This document shows, in pieces, positions 1 through 10,900 of a stretch of DNA of 64,000 bases. This DNA is from Aplysia californica (taxonomy: Eukaryota; Mollusca; Gastropoda; Aplysiida; Aplysiidae): positions 87,254 to 151,253 of the forward strand of contig NW_004797758.1 in assembly GCF_000002075.1 (NCBI RefSeq), given 5' to 3'. The position numbers and the translations under genes were made by a program. Every line of letters starts with the position of its first letter. Positions within the stretch are counted from its first letter, which is position 1. A model generated the notes under the pieces. It was not told the DNA's origin, made no database searches, and saw nothing but the letters and a program-made list of their open reading frames with translations.

Positions 1-1060
1 CCCCCCTAAAACTTGAGTGTCGATTAGAATCGACTAAGAGACGAAAATATCTATTAATGTACTCTCTAAGGGGGTCGTTTTTAACAAGTACTGAGTACTG
101 CCAGTATCAATTAGTAGTCCACCACTACCCCCCCCTGAAATCCCCCTGAAATCCCCCAGATTTTTTTTAGGTAAAAAAAAGTCATTAAATGCAAATGGTC
201 AAGTATAGTTCGTATGAAAGTATATCCATAAATCTATAAATATAAACTTTATATTTAAGTAATAATTTGCGGTGGATATAAAGTCAGAATTTGTGTAAGA
301 ACGGATCCGTAGTTTGTGTAAAGCAGACTAAAAATGAAAAGGAAAAATGTTTTAGTTCTGAACATTCAGACAGGTCCAAGAGTAAAATACCTTCCTATTA
401 TTATTTGACATCGGGAGGGGGGAAGGGGGGTCCAAAGCACAGAAATTTTTAGTACTGCAGTACTATCTAGAGTAATTGTACAGGGTCGGGCAGCACGGTT
501 TTTTTTTTTGCTGTCAGGCACAGGAGTACAAAAAGATCGTTTAAAACTTTGTTTAAATATCTAGCCCCAAAAGAGTGGCACACAAAGCTAAAGCAACCTC
601 CCTTACTTTCGTTGAAACAACAGTTACGGCGATATTTTGCTAAAAATAGTCCTTAAGACAGCTTTTTCTTCATCAACTGAGCAAAACAGCATGAAGCTCT
701 TTCCCCGGAAGAGTCAACATTGGTTGTGGATGAAGGCTGTGGCCTAGAGAGTTATTTGCATATGAGGCCCTATCAAGGATGAAAGAGAATTTGCAGTCGC
801 CGTTTTTGCCCAAATGGGTGGTGCCCGGATTGTAACAAAATCCGTAGTTTCTCATTCTTCGGGCACATATAAGATAATATAGTGCCAATGGTTGTTTTAT
901 AGAGAATCAACTATTTCAAAAACCATGTCATTAGGCCTAATTTACGCAGAAATGGAGGACGGTATACCACGGTATTTTGTGTTTACCCATCAATAAAATA
1001 CTAAAAATTTAAGAAATTGGGCACTCAGTTACAGTAACTATGACACCTAGAATCTATTTC
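1..1060. other. Unassigned non-coding sequence at window start
   Basis: I see no gene here. The stretch is AT-rich with scattered C, G and T homopolymers. A C-run motif near 127-157 resembles the CCCCCTGAAA-type blocks seen again near 2430, 55890, 56380 and 61230, so part of this sequence is probably an old dispersed repeat. Open frames are short and show no recognisable domain. Confidence 0.5.
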
Positions 1061-1140
1061 TATAGATCTAGATCTAGATATATCTCTAGATCTAGATTTT
1101 CTAGATCTAGAATCTAGATTTAGATCTAGATTTTAGATTC
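1061..1140. repeat. AGATCT/TCTAGA palindromic microsatellite
   Basis: An imperfect tandem run of the self-complementary hexamer AGATCT (equivalently TCTAGA), interrupted by T runs. The same hexamer array recurs near 53070, 53310, 53470, 54360, 55505-55710, 55990, 56230 and 61410. It is therefore a genome-wide simple repeat, not a local feature. Confidence 0.8.
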
Positions 1141-1449
1141 TATCATGTGTGGTACAGGAGGAAAAGTAAAAGAATAACAATTATTTAAGAGTGAGGGAGA
1201 GATCTAATATTTTTTATGACTGTGTCGGTCATGGATTCATGGACATGGAAGCTCTAGTCTGCTAGAATTCTCAGTGTTTTTTCTTAAAATTGTACACACC
1301 CCATCCCAAAAAGGACCCCAAAATGAAAAGTGACGCCACAGAAAAATGGCCCTGGCAAAAGAGGCCTACCTTCAGCAGTAACATGCATCTGTGAGACGAC
1401 AGAAAACTGGGTTTTTGGTGTAATGACAGCTCGACGTAAATTCGCCTTA

Positions 1450-1754
1450 TCTGAGCCCGGGTTTGGATCCGGTGGTTCTCCTTCCAGTCGCTTGGGACGA
1501 ACAATGTAGTGTAATTCTCCATCTTCGATTTTGAAGGACTCTGATCTCTTCCGCACCGACCGTTTATCTGTCGGTGTCGACCCACTTGGGTAGGTGCCGC
1601 ACAACAGATATTGCTTGATAACCGCAAGGCTGATATGCGTATTACTAGATTTTCGCCGCATCTTATGTTCCTGTACAGTCTTCCTCAATGAGAATCCAGA
1701 AGTTGTAAGATTTTCATAGATCCCAATCACGAACTGCACGGGGTGACCACTCAA
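1450..1754 (-). mobile_element. Possible retroelement polyprotein fragment
   Basis: The minus strand encodes a basic segment followed by a stretch ending in a GELHYIV motif. It recalls the region just before the zinc-binding part of an integrase in LTR-type or domesticated-integrase proteins. If so, it is a short, degraded, old fossil with no visible terminal repeats. It could equally be a remnant of an unrelated gene. The similarity is recalled by eye and is weak. Confidence 0.22.
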
Positions 1755-1759
1755 ACCTG

Positions 1760-3100
1760 CACTCCATGATGTAAAGACCCGGATAAATTTTGGGTTTATA
1801 AGAAGGAAGAGCTTCTGAAAAGGCCGGAAGTAACTTTGAAGTGGGCTCCATTAGGGTTATTTAAGCTGGTACATATTTTTTGTGGAATATAAATTATTGA
1901 GTGTTTACATTGTCCATCATGAAATATGGGTTGCAATTTTTAATTTTCTATCGTTATTTAAGTTCGTGAGTGAAATCTGTGTCTGTATTCATGTTATATG
2001 CGTTTATATTCAGCGAAGGAACAGATATACGAACAGGCCTTCTTCTTCCTCAGATTGGTTACCTCTGTACGTAAAATCTGGATTTAATCGAAAACGAAAG
2101 CGAAAGGAAAAAGAATGTTTGCATTGCAGTCGTTCTTGCTGTGTTTGGAATCTTCGCCTTGAGATTGGCAATAGCAATCACTCATCTTTATGATTGCTGT
2201 TTAACAGTTTTACTTTTCTAGACGTGTATTCCTCATGTAAGGAGTACTTTTGCCTGATGTCTCACTTTTTCGACGGACGTTTGGTCGAGGTCGTGACAGT
2301 TGTTGTTTGCCACTCTTCTGAACTCAGTTCAGAACTGGATAATCTGGTTTTGGCCCCAACGACAACTACTATGGAGCGTGATGTCAAACCTAATTGCAGA
2401 ACATTAAACTGTGGTTAAATTCAGGAGGGCATGCCCCCCGTGAAAACCCCCATATTTTTATTTTTAGTCAGAGGGACAATACTAGCCCCACTGAAAAACC
2501 ACCCTTATTACATACCCTTATAAATTATAATCAAGTTAAGTAGGGGCCAAGAAGATTACTGTTCATTTTAGTTTTGTACTGAAAAATTAAATAGCAGCGC
2601 TTCTCTTGCCTAGCATCTGCGTTTGTTGCCATTTTTTTGTCCATATGTTGCCAAAAGTTGCCACAAAAATGGCAAAAGTTGCCATTAATTTTCAAGCTTT
2701 CAACTCTATGTGATGATTATATGGCAATATGTAGACTAGATCTAGAGGTAACTTAATAATCTAAAGTACCAGAATTTCTTGTGCTCTGTTTTAAGCATCA
2801 AGAATATGATTTGTAGCCACACAGAGTGTAAAAAAAAAAGGTGTGAAAAAAGAAAGGTTTCACAACAGAATAAATCAAAATTAGAACAGAACATAAACAA
2901 CCACAAAAATTTTAAAATATGTGCGTATGTCCACCAATCTGAAGATTGACAGTTTCAACCCTAAACGTGTGTATTTCAAGAAAAACTACAGGATATTACA
3001 TGTGTAAATTATGGAGTCACACACAAGGGGCCTGCATTGTCAGTATTTGGTTTTGGTGGACACGCTCTAACATTATAACACATTTATTAATTAATTTTTT
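1760..3100. other. Unassigned non-coding sequence
   Basis: No gene is recognised. A block at about 2410-2500 resembles the CCCCCNTGAAA repeat found at 55860-55950, 56340-56420 and 61195-61250. Short open frames between 1882 and 2418 show no domain. If the JmjC gene to the right has upstream untranslated exons they could lie here, but nothing in the sequence identifies them. Confidence 0.45.
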
Positions 3101-3102
3101 TT

Positions 3103-3611
3103 GGTAAGTGTTTTACGGTGCTCGCAACTGCATAAGGTCATATGAGCGCACAGGACACACCTAATATTTTCAGTTGGTAGGAAATTTTTGAATTTTGCCT
3201 GGGTGGCGGCTGAAGCCTTATCGATTTTAGACCTCCAAGGGATCTTTAATGTGCGCAACTTGCACACGAGCCCTCTAAGATTTTTCGGCCTTGTCCGAGA
3301 AGGCTAGGTGTAGATCTTTCCTACCAGAAGATCAGGGGTGTGGCTGAAGAAAGACAGCAGTAAGAAGGAGCCAAGGAGTAGCAGTAGAAAGGCTGCAGAA
3401 AGAGTCAGGAGCCCAGAGAAGGGGGCAAAGGAGGTGAGGGGGAGGGGGCAGAGAGAGGAGACGAATGCAGACGATAGAACATTGCTAGAGAGCAGGAAGG
3501 AGGTGAAAGGAGACAATTTTAGAGAAGAAAAGGTTTCGGTCACTACCCGGATTCGAACCCGGCACCTTTGAATGAGAAGCCAACACCTTAACCTCTTGGT
3601 CAAGAGAGCCC
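3103..3611 (-). repeat. tRNA-derived SINE with conserved 3' tail
   Basis: Read on the minus strand, this starts at about 3611 with a tRNA-like head. That head has an A-box-like stretch (TTGACCAAGAGGTTAAG) and a perfect B-box core GGTTCGAATCC at about 3549-3560. A pyrimidine-rich body follows (complement of 3340-3530). It ends in a tail whose complement reads TTTTACGGTGCTCGCAACTG near 3111. The head and body match the SINE cut off by the right window edge (63798-64000). The tail matches those at 9890, 10795, 37160 and 43000. The tRNA-like head is part of the SINE, not a functional tRNA gene. Confidence 0.8.
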
Positions 3612-3618
3612 ACATAAC

Positions 3619-3631
3619 ACGCACACGCACG

Positions 3632-3669
<38 letters not shown>
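3619..3669. repeat. (CA)n(TA)n microsatellite
   Basis: A CA dinucleotide run grades into TA repeats directly beside the head end of the SINE at 3103-3611. Confidence 0.9.
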
Positions 3670-4318
3670 AGGTAGGAACAATTAACATACCCTATCTATA
3701 CAAACAAACAACAACAACAACAAAATAGAAAAACAACAGAACAAAAACAAGAAAAAAATTAACGAACTAACAAATTAAAATACAACAAAGAGTAAAAAAT
3801 AAAAGAGGAACAGCAATACAAATAGTAAGTAATGTACTTATATATTATTCACATGAAAATAACAAATCAACGAGATGTAAATAAGTGAGAAAGAGACGAA
3901 GTGAAGCTAAAGTGAAAAAACTTTCTTTCTAAAAGTAAAGAGGTTCGGGGTTTTTTTGTTGTTTTTTTTAGTTGATTTTTATTCCCCGGCGGTGTTGTTG
4001 TTGTTGTTGGTGGGGTTTTTTGTTGTTGTTTTTTAATGCAAAAATCGCTGCCGCAATTCACGGACCAAAAAATGCCAAAAATCGTGGCCGCGACAAACGC
4101 AGATTCTAGTCTTGCTTTCTTCCACTTCAAATAAAACATCGATACCGAGTTATTAAATCAATATAGATATCCAGTACTCTTGGGGCCAAAACCGGAGAAT
4201 GCCGAAATTTGTTTTGTGTGATGTCTGACTTTGAACTGACCACTGCACTGCGCTCACACACAAATAGTAATTGGACTCTACCTTCGTTATGACCGACCTT
4301 TAATGCTCCTGACCCTGA
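3670..4318. other. A-rich and GTT-repeat spacer, no gene
   Basis: This stretch is A-rich (3700-3900) and then has T- and GTT-rich low-complexity sequence (3950-4040). I see no coding or structural feature in it. Confidence 0.5.
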
Positions 4319-4574
4319 ATCATCATCATCATCATGGCCTTTCTCACCCTGGGTCAGGATATAGGCCACGAACAAACACTCTCCACCTTTCCCTATCCTG
4401 GGCTAGTCGCTTGATGTCACTCCGCGTCTTCCCACTTTTCTATACATCCATTTCCGTGACTCTTCTCCAGGTTCCACGAGGTCTTCCCCTTGATCTTTTA
4501 CCCTGTGGGTTCCAATCTAACACTTTTCTTGTTATGCAGCTGCTTGACTTCCTGAGAGGGTGTCCAATCCATCG

Positions 4575-6165
4575 TCAATGTCTTCTTTCCGCCTCATCTC
4601 TGACCGGCCTATGTCTGGTTCTTCCTTTATCTAATACTTCCTCGTTGGTGATCCTGTCTGTCCATTTGATCCTCAGCAGCCTCCTCAGACACTTGTTCAT
4701 GAAAACCTGGATCTTCTTTATGCATGTATGGGATGCGTTCCACGTCTCACATCCATACAACAAAACTGTCTTCACATTTGAGTTGAAAATTCTAAGCTTT
4801 GTTCATAATGAGATATCCCTGGTCCTCCAAATCCTGCTCAAAGAAATAAATGCAGCCTGTGCCTTTCCAATGCTGGACTTTATTTCAGCGCCTGTTCCTC
4901 CCTCTCTGTCAATTATATTCCCCAGATAGCAAAAGGATTCGACGTCTTCTAATGCATTTCCTTGTACCGTGACCTGCTCCTTTCGCAGTGCATCTATCCT
5001 TAGGACTTTCGACTTTTCGGGGGTGGATCCTCAATCCAACAGACTCTGATAGGCTGTTTAAAATTGTTGTCTTTGCTTTCATCTGTTCCTGAGTGTGTGA
5101 CAGAAGCACCAAGTCATCTGCAAAGTCCAGATCATCCAACTGTGTCCATGGGGTCCACTGTATACCATTTCTGTGTCTTCTGGTGGTTTCCTTCATCAGC
5201 CAGTTGACTGCCAATATGAAGAGGAACGGTGATAATAAACATCCCTATCTCACACCAGTCTTGATGTCAAAGTTGTCAGTACAACCCTGCAACTTGTCTC
5301 TTCGTACATGCTCTTGATGAGGTTCACCAACTTCTGTGGAATTCCGTGGCGTCTCAGTATCTTCCATAGTGTTGCTCGGTCTATACTGTCAAAAGCCTTC
5401 TCATAGTCAAGGAAGTTGACGATCAGCTGAGAGTTCCACTCCAGGGACTGTTCCACAATAATCCTCAGCGTAGCAATCTGGTCGGTGGTTGAGCGAAACC
5501 AGCCTGTTCATCCCGTAGTCTTGGATCCGTTGCTGTCTTGATTCTCTCCAGAGTGATTCTGTTGAAGACCTTACCTGGTATTGAGAGAAGAGTGATCCCT
5601 CTGTAATTGCTGCAGTTGCTGAGATCCCCCTTTTTTGGAAGCTTCACAAGGTGTCCTTCCTTCCAATCCTTTGGGAACTTGCTCTCATTCCAGATCCTGG
5701 TAAACAGTGGGAGGAGGATGTCTGCCGTCACATTGGCATCTGCTTTTAGGGCTTCAGGTGGAATCTGGTCAGGACCGGCCGCTTTACCTTTGTTCAGCTT
5801 CTTAATGGCATCCAGAATCTCTTGTTTTGAAGGAGCATCACAGCAGATTGGTAACTCATTTCTTGCTGGCAGGATGTTTGGTGGGTTACTCGGTGGTGGT
5901 CTGTTCAGGAAACTGTTGAAATGCTCTACCCATCGTTTGGACTGAGCTTCCTTTCCAAAAATGGTTTTCCCCTCTTGGTCCTTTACTGATACTTCAGGTT
6001 TCCCGTATTTTCCAGAAAGTGTCCTTGTGATCTGGTAAAGGATTCGCATATGTGCCTTCCTACTGCTGCTTCCTCTGCCTTCCCAGCCAACCTGTTCATG
6101 AATTCCTCCTTGTCTTTTCTTAGTGATTTCTTGACATCTTTAGCTGTTGTCCTGTACTTTTCCAA
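4575..6165 (-). pseudogene. LINE reverse transcriptase, broken
   Basis: Reverse transcriptase blocks are readable in order across four frames. GKAAGPDQIPPEALKA and PKKGDLSNCSNYRGITLLS fall in 6049-5465. NFLDYEKAFDSIDRATLW falls in 5456-5250. FADDLVLLSHTQEQMKAKT, with the catalytic ADD of the family's F/YxDD box, falls in 5214-4909. The C-terminal LLYGCETWN and WTDRITNEEVLDK region falls in 4775-4575. The frames do not connect, so several indels or stops separate them. The order and content fit a single decayed LINE ORF continuous with the endonuclease. Confidence 0.85.
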
Positions 6166-6465
6166 TGCATCCGCTCTTGATCCTCTTGTTCTACTTGCAT
6201 TCGCTTCTGCCTTCAGCTATCTTCTTATCCTAATTAAATCCAATGAGTGTTGACTAATCCATTCCTTGTGCTCCCATTTCTTCACACCGAGTACTTCTTG
6301 ACAGGTTGATGTAAAGACTTCTTTGACCTTGGTCCAGTGTGTATCCACCTCCATGTCTTCCTCACCAAGATCCGCCAAGGGTTGAAATCTGTTCCTCAAC
6401 TGCAGTTGAAACTCCTGTTTCTTGTGTCCATCTAAAAGACTTACTTGGAACTTCATTCTTTTTGT

Positions 6466-7353
6466 TCATGTTCTGGTTCCATGCTTTTTGAGACGAAGCT
6501 TGAGTTTTGCTAACAGCAGATGATGATCCGATCCAACGTCTGCCCCCCTCTGTACTTTGACATCTTCCAGTAAACGCCTGAACCTACGAGAGATACAAAA
6601 ATGATCGATCTGGTTCTCTGTCACTCCATCCGGTGATACCCAAGTAGCCTTGTGGATCCTCTTATGGGGAAAAACAGCCTCCGATGACAAGACTGTTGAG
6701 AGCACAGAGATTTGCAAATCGCTTACCGTTCTCTTTCATTTGTCCCAGGCCATGTTGTCCCATGATTCCCTCGTAACCTACGTTGTCCTGACCAATCTTA
6801 GCATTAGCATCTCCCATTATGATGTTGGTAGTTTGTCGATGACCCCTTGGAGCCGGCTGTAAAAAGTATCCTTGTCATCATCCGAAGCATCGTTTGTTGG
6901 GACGTAGATCTGTACTATGTTCATGTTGATGCTCTTACTTCTGGTAGTGAAAGAAGCGATGATGATCCTCTCCCCCTGTGGTTCCCATCCTCTAAGTGAC
7001 TTCTGTTCATACTTACTCAAAATAATTCCTACTCCCTCCCCATGGTGCTTGTCTTCCCTCCCAGAATACAATACTTGTTCCCCCGAGCTGAGCTGCTTCT
7101 GTCCAAACTGTATCCAGTGGGTTTCGCTGACTCCTAGTATGTGCAGCCTGTATCTTTTCATCTCTTGTGTCACTTGAGAACTCTTTCCTGCTTCATACAT
7201 GGTGTGAACATTCCACCACGCAATCTGGAGAGACTTGTTCGACAGAGAAGGTTTTGGGTCAGAAGAGTCCTTTCGGCTTTGTCCGCTGTCCTTCATTGTT
7301 CCTGCTGATGCAGAAGCTCCTTCGTCTCCCAAGATGGAAAAATTATAAGGCAT
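6466..7353 (-). pseudogene. LINE endonuclease domain, broken
   Basis: The frame starting at 7353 reads SLQIAWWNVHTMYEAGKSSQ and then LHILGVSETHW, the N-terminal block of an AP-type endonuclease with its catalytic Glu in SETHW. IVQIYVPTNDASDDDKDTFY follows. The domain resumes in another frame at 6717-6466 with TWVSPDGVTENQIDHFCISR and VGSDHHLL, which are the C-terminal Asp/His motifs (the family's SDH block). The shift between 6817 and 6717, plus further stops, inactivates it. In an intact RTE element this domain nicks the target DNA to prime reverse transcription. Confidence 0.8.
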
Positions 7354-7525
7354 GTTTGTTGGTGTTTCTATAACTCTCCTTTTTTACTGGGTCGGGTAGT
7401 TGGCCCTCCGCAAACTGTCACTTTTCGGGTGGCCAGACCTATGCACTTTTAGTCGCCTCTTACGACACGCAGTATCACAGCAGGTGATTTTTTACTCCCC
7501 CATAGTAAAACTATGTGGCCCCCCC

Positions 7526-7979
7526 CCCGCCTGCAGGGGCGGACCCTGAATCAACTGCTAGTTAAAACTGTTGGGATCCTGCCTTCCTTCATAAGCAGAC
7601 ATTTACCCCTCCTGGTCCCTCTGGACTAAAAAAAGAAACGTTTGTTCTGTAAAAGGTCACTTTAATTTGTTTCTTCTTTGTAGAACATATTTCTGTTACA
7701 GTGGTCATCAAAACATGCAGAATATCAGTTACCACTATGAGTTTATATTTTTATATTAGGGGGCCTACGTGTACATGATATATATTATTAGTAGCTAGCG
7801 CTACTACCAATAATTTTTTTGTGTTCCTTTTTATTAGTACAGTCTCTTTTAGTTCCAAGACGACCTTGCCTGTGTAGTGTATGTAATATAAATAGTCTTA
7901 TTTATAACTATCCAGGAAACCTTCAGGTTTGGACAATATATAATATTCTTCAATAAAAGATAAATTTGATGCTTTACAG
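7526..7979 (+). other. Spacer upstream of the first readable JmjC exon
   Basis: This contains G/C homopolymers near 7515-7535 and AT-rich sequence. It ends in a pyrimidine-poor but plausible 3' splice site, GCTTTACAG, at 7971-7979. That suggests the stretch is the end of an intron and that at least one upstream exon, coding or untranslated, exists. Confidence 0.5.
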
Positions 7980-7988
7980 GTCCATATC

Positions 7989-10900
7989 ATGTCCGACTCT
8001 GATGATGAAGGAAACGATAATATTATACCTATCACAGAATGGCCCATAAACCCAAGTCCACCTTCTGCTTCCAAGAAAGACGAAGACGTTGCTGAAAAAT
8101 GTGCTACAAGAAAAATACATCACAGTCAAGAATATGAGCATTGCTCGAAGGTTAAAAAAGTACGACTAGAAAGCGGAGAGCTACCATACGGCAATCTAGC
8201 AGGGCACTATGATGAGATGCAAGAGCAAGAAGCCATGGTACAGACTAGAATTGCAAGATGGTGGAGGAAATATAAACAAGGTGTAGAAACAAAATCTATG
8301 CCTGTCACCACAAATCCGAACACTACTCTGTTATGGATTTCAAGGTAACTCAAGAAAAAGACACTAAAATATAAAACAGCACTAGATCTATCTTTCTCTT
8401 GCTAATTTTGTGCAAGGGCATATAAATGAATGTATAGACAATGCCGATGAAGACCGGGTGCCATTTGTACAGATCTTGTCAGTTTGGTAATGTTTGAGCA
8501 TTTAATCAGCTGCTTGCACTGTATGCTTCCCAAGAAGATGAGAATGTTTCTTAGTGTTCTATAGTCTGCTGGGGTAATAATATAGTGTAAAACGCAGAGC
8601 TTGCTGTAGAGCAGGGTTATGCGCTATACAAAAGCTATTTATTATTTACTATTAATATTATTATTACAGGTGGCCATATTGTACAAATGGCCATCATGGC
8701 AGGTTCGACTGTAATAGATCTATATATATCTGTCATGACACTGTGAAATCAGACTCTCGTCAGTTTTTGGGTGTGTGGAGTTGGTATCATCTTAAGACTT
8801 GTTTTTTTATCTTGTTTTCTATGAATAAATTATCCGTCTATCTTGGATAGAAGTCGGGATATTTGTAGTTGAAGGAAGTGGGGGTCATCTGTTTTCAGAG
8901 GCAAATTAATAGCTGCCAAAATTTGGTGACTTACGAAGCTTGAGAGTCCTTGTAAACTGCCAATTTTTACATTTTTTGTGCCTTTGATCAATGTTTTTTT
9001 AGTAAAATCCACTCATATATTGTGTTTTTAAATAGACATATAAGGTCCTGAGCCTGAAAAAAAAAACCCTAAAAATATTTTGCCCAATGACCATAAAAAT
9101 GCAGACTTCTTTGATTTGATTATTTCGACGAGCACCTTATATCACTACAATGCTTCACATAATTAAATATGATATACAGTTGAACCTGCTCCAATGACCA
9201 CTAAATCCAAGACAATCACCTATATAAATTACAACCTCACCCTTAGTGGTTGTTTTTTGTGTAGTATAATGACACTGTCCAAGAAGGCCACCTGTTTAAG
9301 ATGACCAACTATTCTCGTTGACAATGGATGGTCATCTCTTGGACAGGTTTGACTATATATACATGTATGTAATAAGTTTATTTAATTTTCACTCATTTTC
9401 TATTTCTTGCCCTTTATTTAAATTCTATGTGCATCATCTTACTTACATTTTCTTGTTTCAAACTGTTTCACAATGTAGCCTACTATTTCCTACTCTTTCA
9501 GAACATGATAATTTAGTTTTATTTATCTAAAAATATTCTTTTTAACTCTTTCAGAACATGATAATTGAGTTTTATCTAAAAATAATAGGTTCGTTGTCCC
9601 AGTCTATTGGGACACCTTCAGAAATGATTTAGAGAAATACAGACCAAAGTTCCTCAACTACATGCAGGTTTCAATGTTAATTGGCGTGTTAGATACAGGT
9701 AAATAAATAACTTTGTGTGAGACAAATACAGGTAGAGAGAGCTCATGCAGAGTGTCAAGTCAATAAATGATAATATCTTGGCTGAGTCTGTTTGTTTAGA
9801 CATTTTGCCATTATCATAAGAGATTTCTTGTCTATCATTGTGTTTATTTTAATTTCATTAATTTTTTAAAAAAATTTTAGTAGAGGGTTTTACGGCGCTC
9901 GCAACAGCATAAGGTCATATGAGCGCCAAGAGGTGGGTGTCAACAGAGAAGTCCTTACAGGCATCAGACTTACTCTGCTCACCTCTCTAGCTTCAACAGC
10001 ACAAGGTCTGCTTCGACTATGAAGGCACCCCGGAAATAAAGGGTCACAAGAATGGCAAACATACATAAGAAGTAAAGGTAAATGACAATAGTAAGGATTA
10101 GGAAAGAAAAGGCAGCAGTTATGAGCATGACATGATGAATCAGCCCATTTACAATTCTACTGTGCTTGAATGAGAAATGTCCCCCCTTTGAATGGCCTAA
10201 AGACACTACAGTCAGTGGCACTGCCCCGGGGGGGGGGGGGTGTTTCTTATATTTATATTAAACTTTTTTTGTTTCACCCAGGACTCCAGAATGCCAAGTT
10301 TTTCTACTTGAAGAGGAAAAATCCCTGAAGTTCAGGTTGCAGGCTCAACATGGTGTGACAGCAAACTTATATGCCGCCCTCGCTAGTGTGGAAGACTATT
10401 TAGGACAGATGGATTCAGCTCTCACGAATATCAACAAAGCTGTTGCCCTTGACCCAAACAGTAAGACTGATCGGACATTTAAGTTTTTAAAAAAAAACTC
10501 ATTATATATTTGTGTATATTAGACCTATGTATCTTCCTCTATCTTTTTTATTTCTTTGAGCTTTGTTCTTTAAAATCAGTTTTACGACTGTGTCTTTGTT
10601 TAACATTACATTTTTAAAAGTACTTTTATCATTTAAACACCGTTTTTCTGGTGGTGGTGGCATTAGTAGCCCAGTGGTTAGGCTACCGTACCCATAATTG
10701 TGAGATGTTGTGTCCTTAAGAAAGACACCTTACACAAATTTCCTATTTAGCTTGGGCCCCTCAGAGATTTTTTTTTTAGGGTTAGTGTTTTATGGTGCTC
10801 GCAACTGCATAAAGTCATATGAGCGTGCGGTACACACATAAAGCATTTTCAGTTTGGCAGGAATTAATTTTGAATTTTGCCTGGGTGGCAGCCAAAGCTT

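Larger units (their letters stand above)
4319..7525 (-). mobile_element. RTE-like LINE, nearly full length, inactive
   Basis: The element is about 3.2 kb on the minus strand, the usual length for RTE-clade LINEs. From 5' (right) to 3' (left) it has a leader with the minus-strand motif GTCGTAAGAGGCGACTAA (near 7455-7475), an AP-like endonuclease, a reverse transcriptase, and a 3' end in a short GAT-repeat tail (complement of 4319-4335). Such simple-repeat tails are typical of RTE elements. The coding capacity is split over several frames with stops, so it cannot be expressed as a whole. Clade assignment rests on recalled motif similarity (endonuclease of the type often annotated as 'craniofacial development protein 2-like'). 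A neighbouring non-LTR clade is possible. Confidence 0.8.

Noticed and set aside
3545-3611. tRNA gene on the minus strand
   Set aside because: The A- and B-box-like motifs belong to a SINE head. The same head and body recur at 63798, and no full cloverleaf is apparent.
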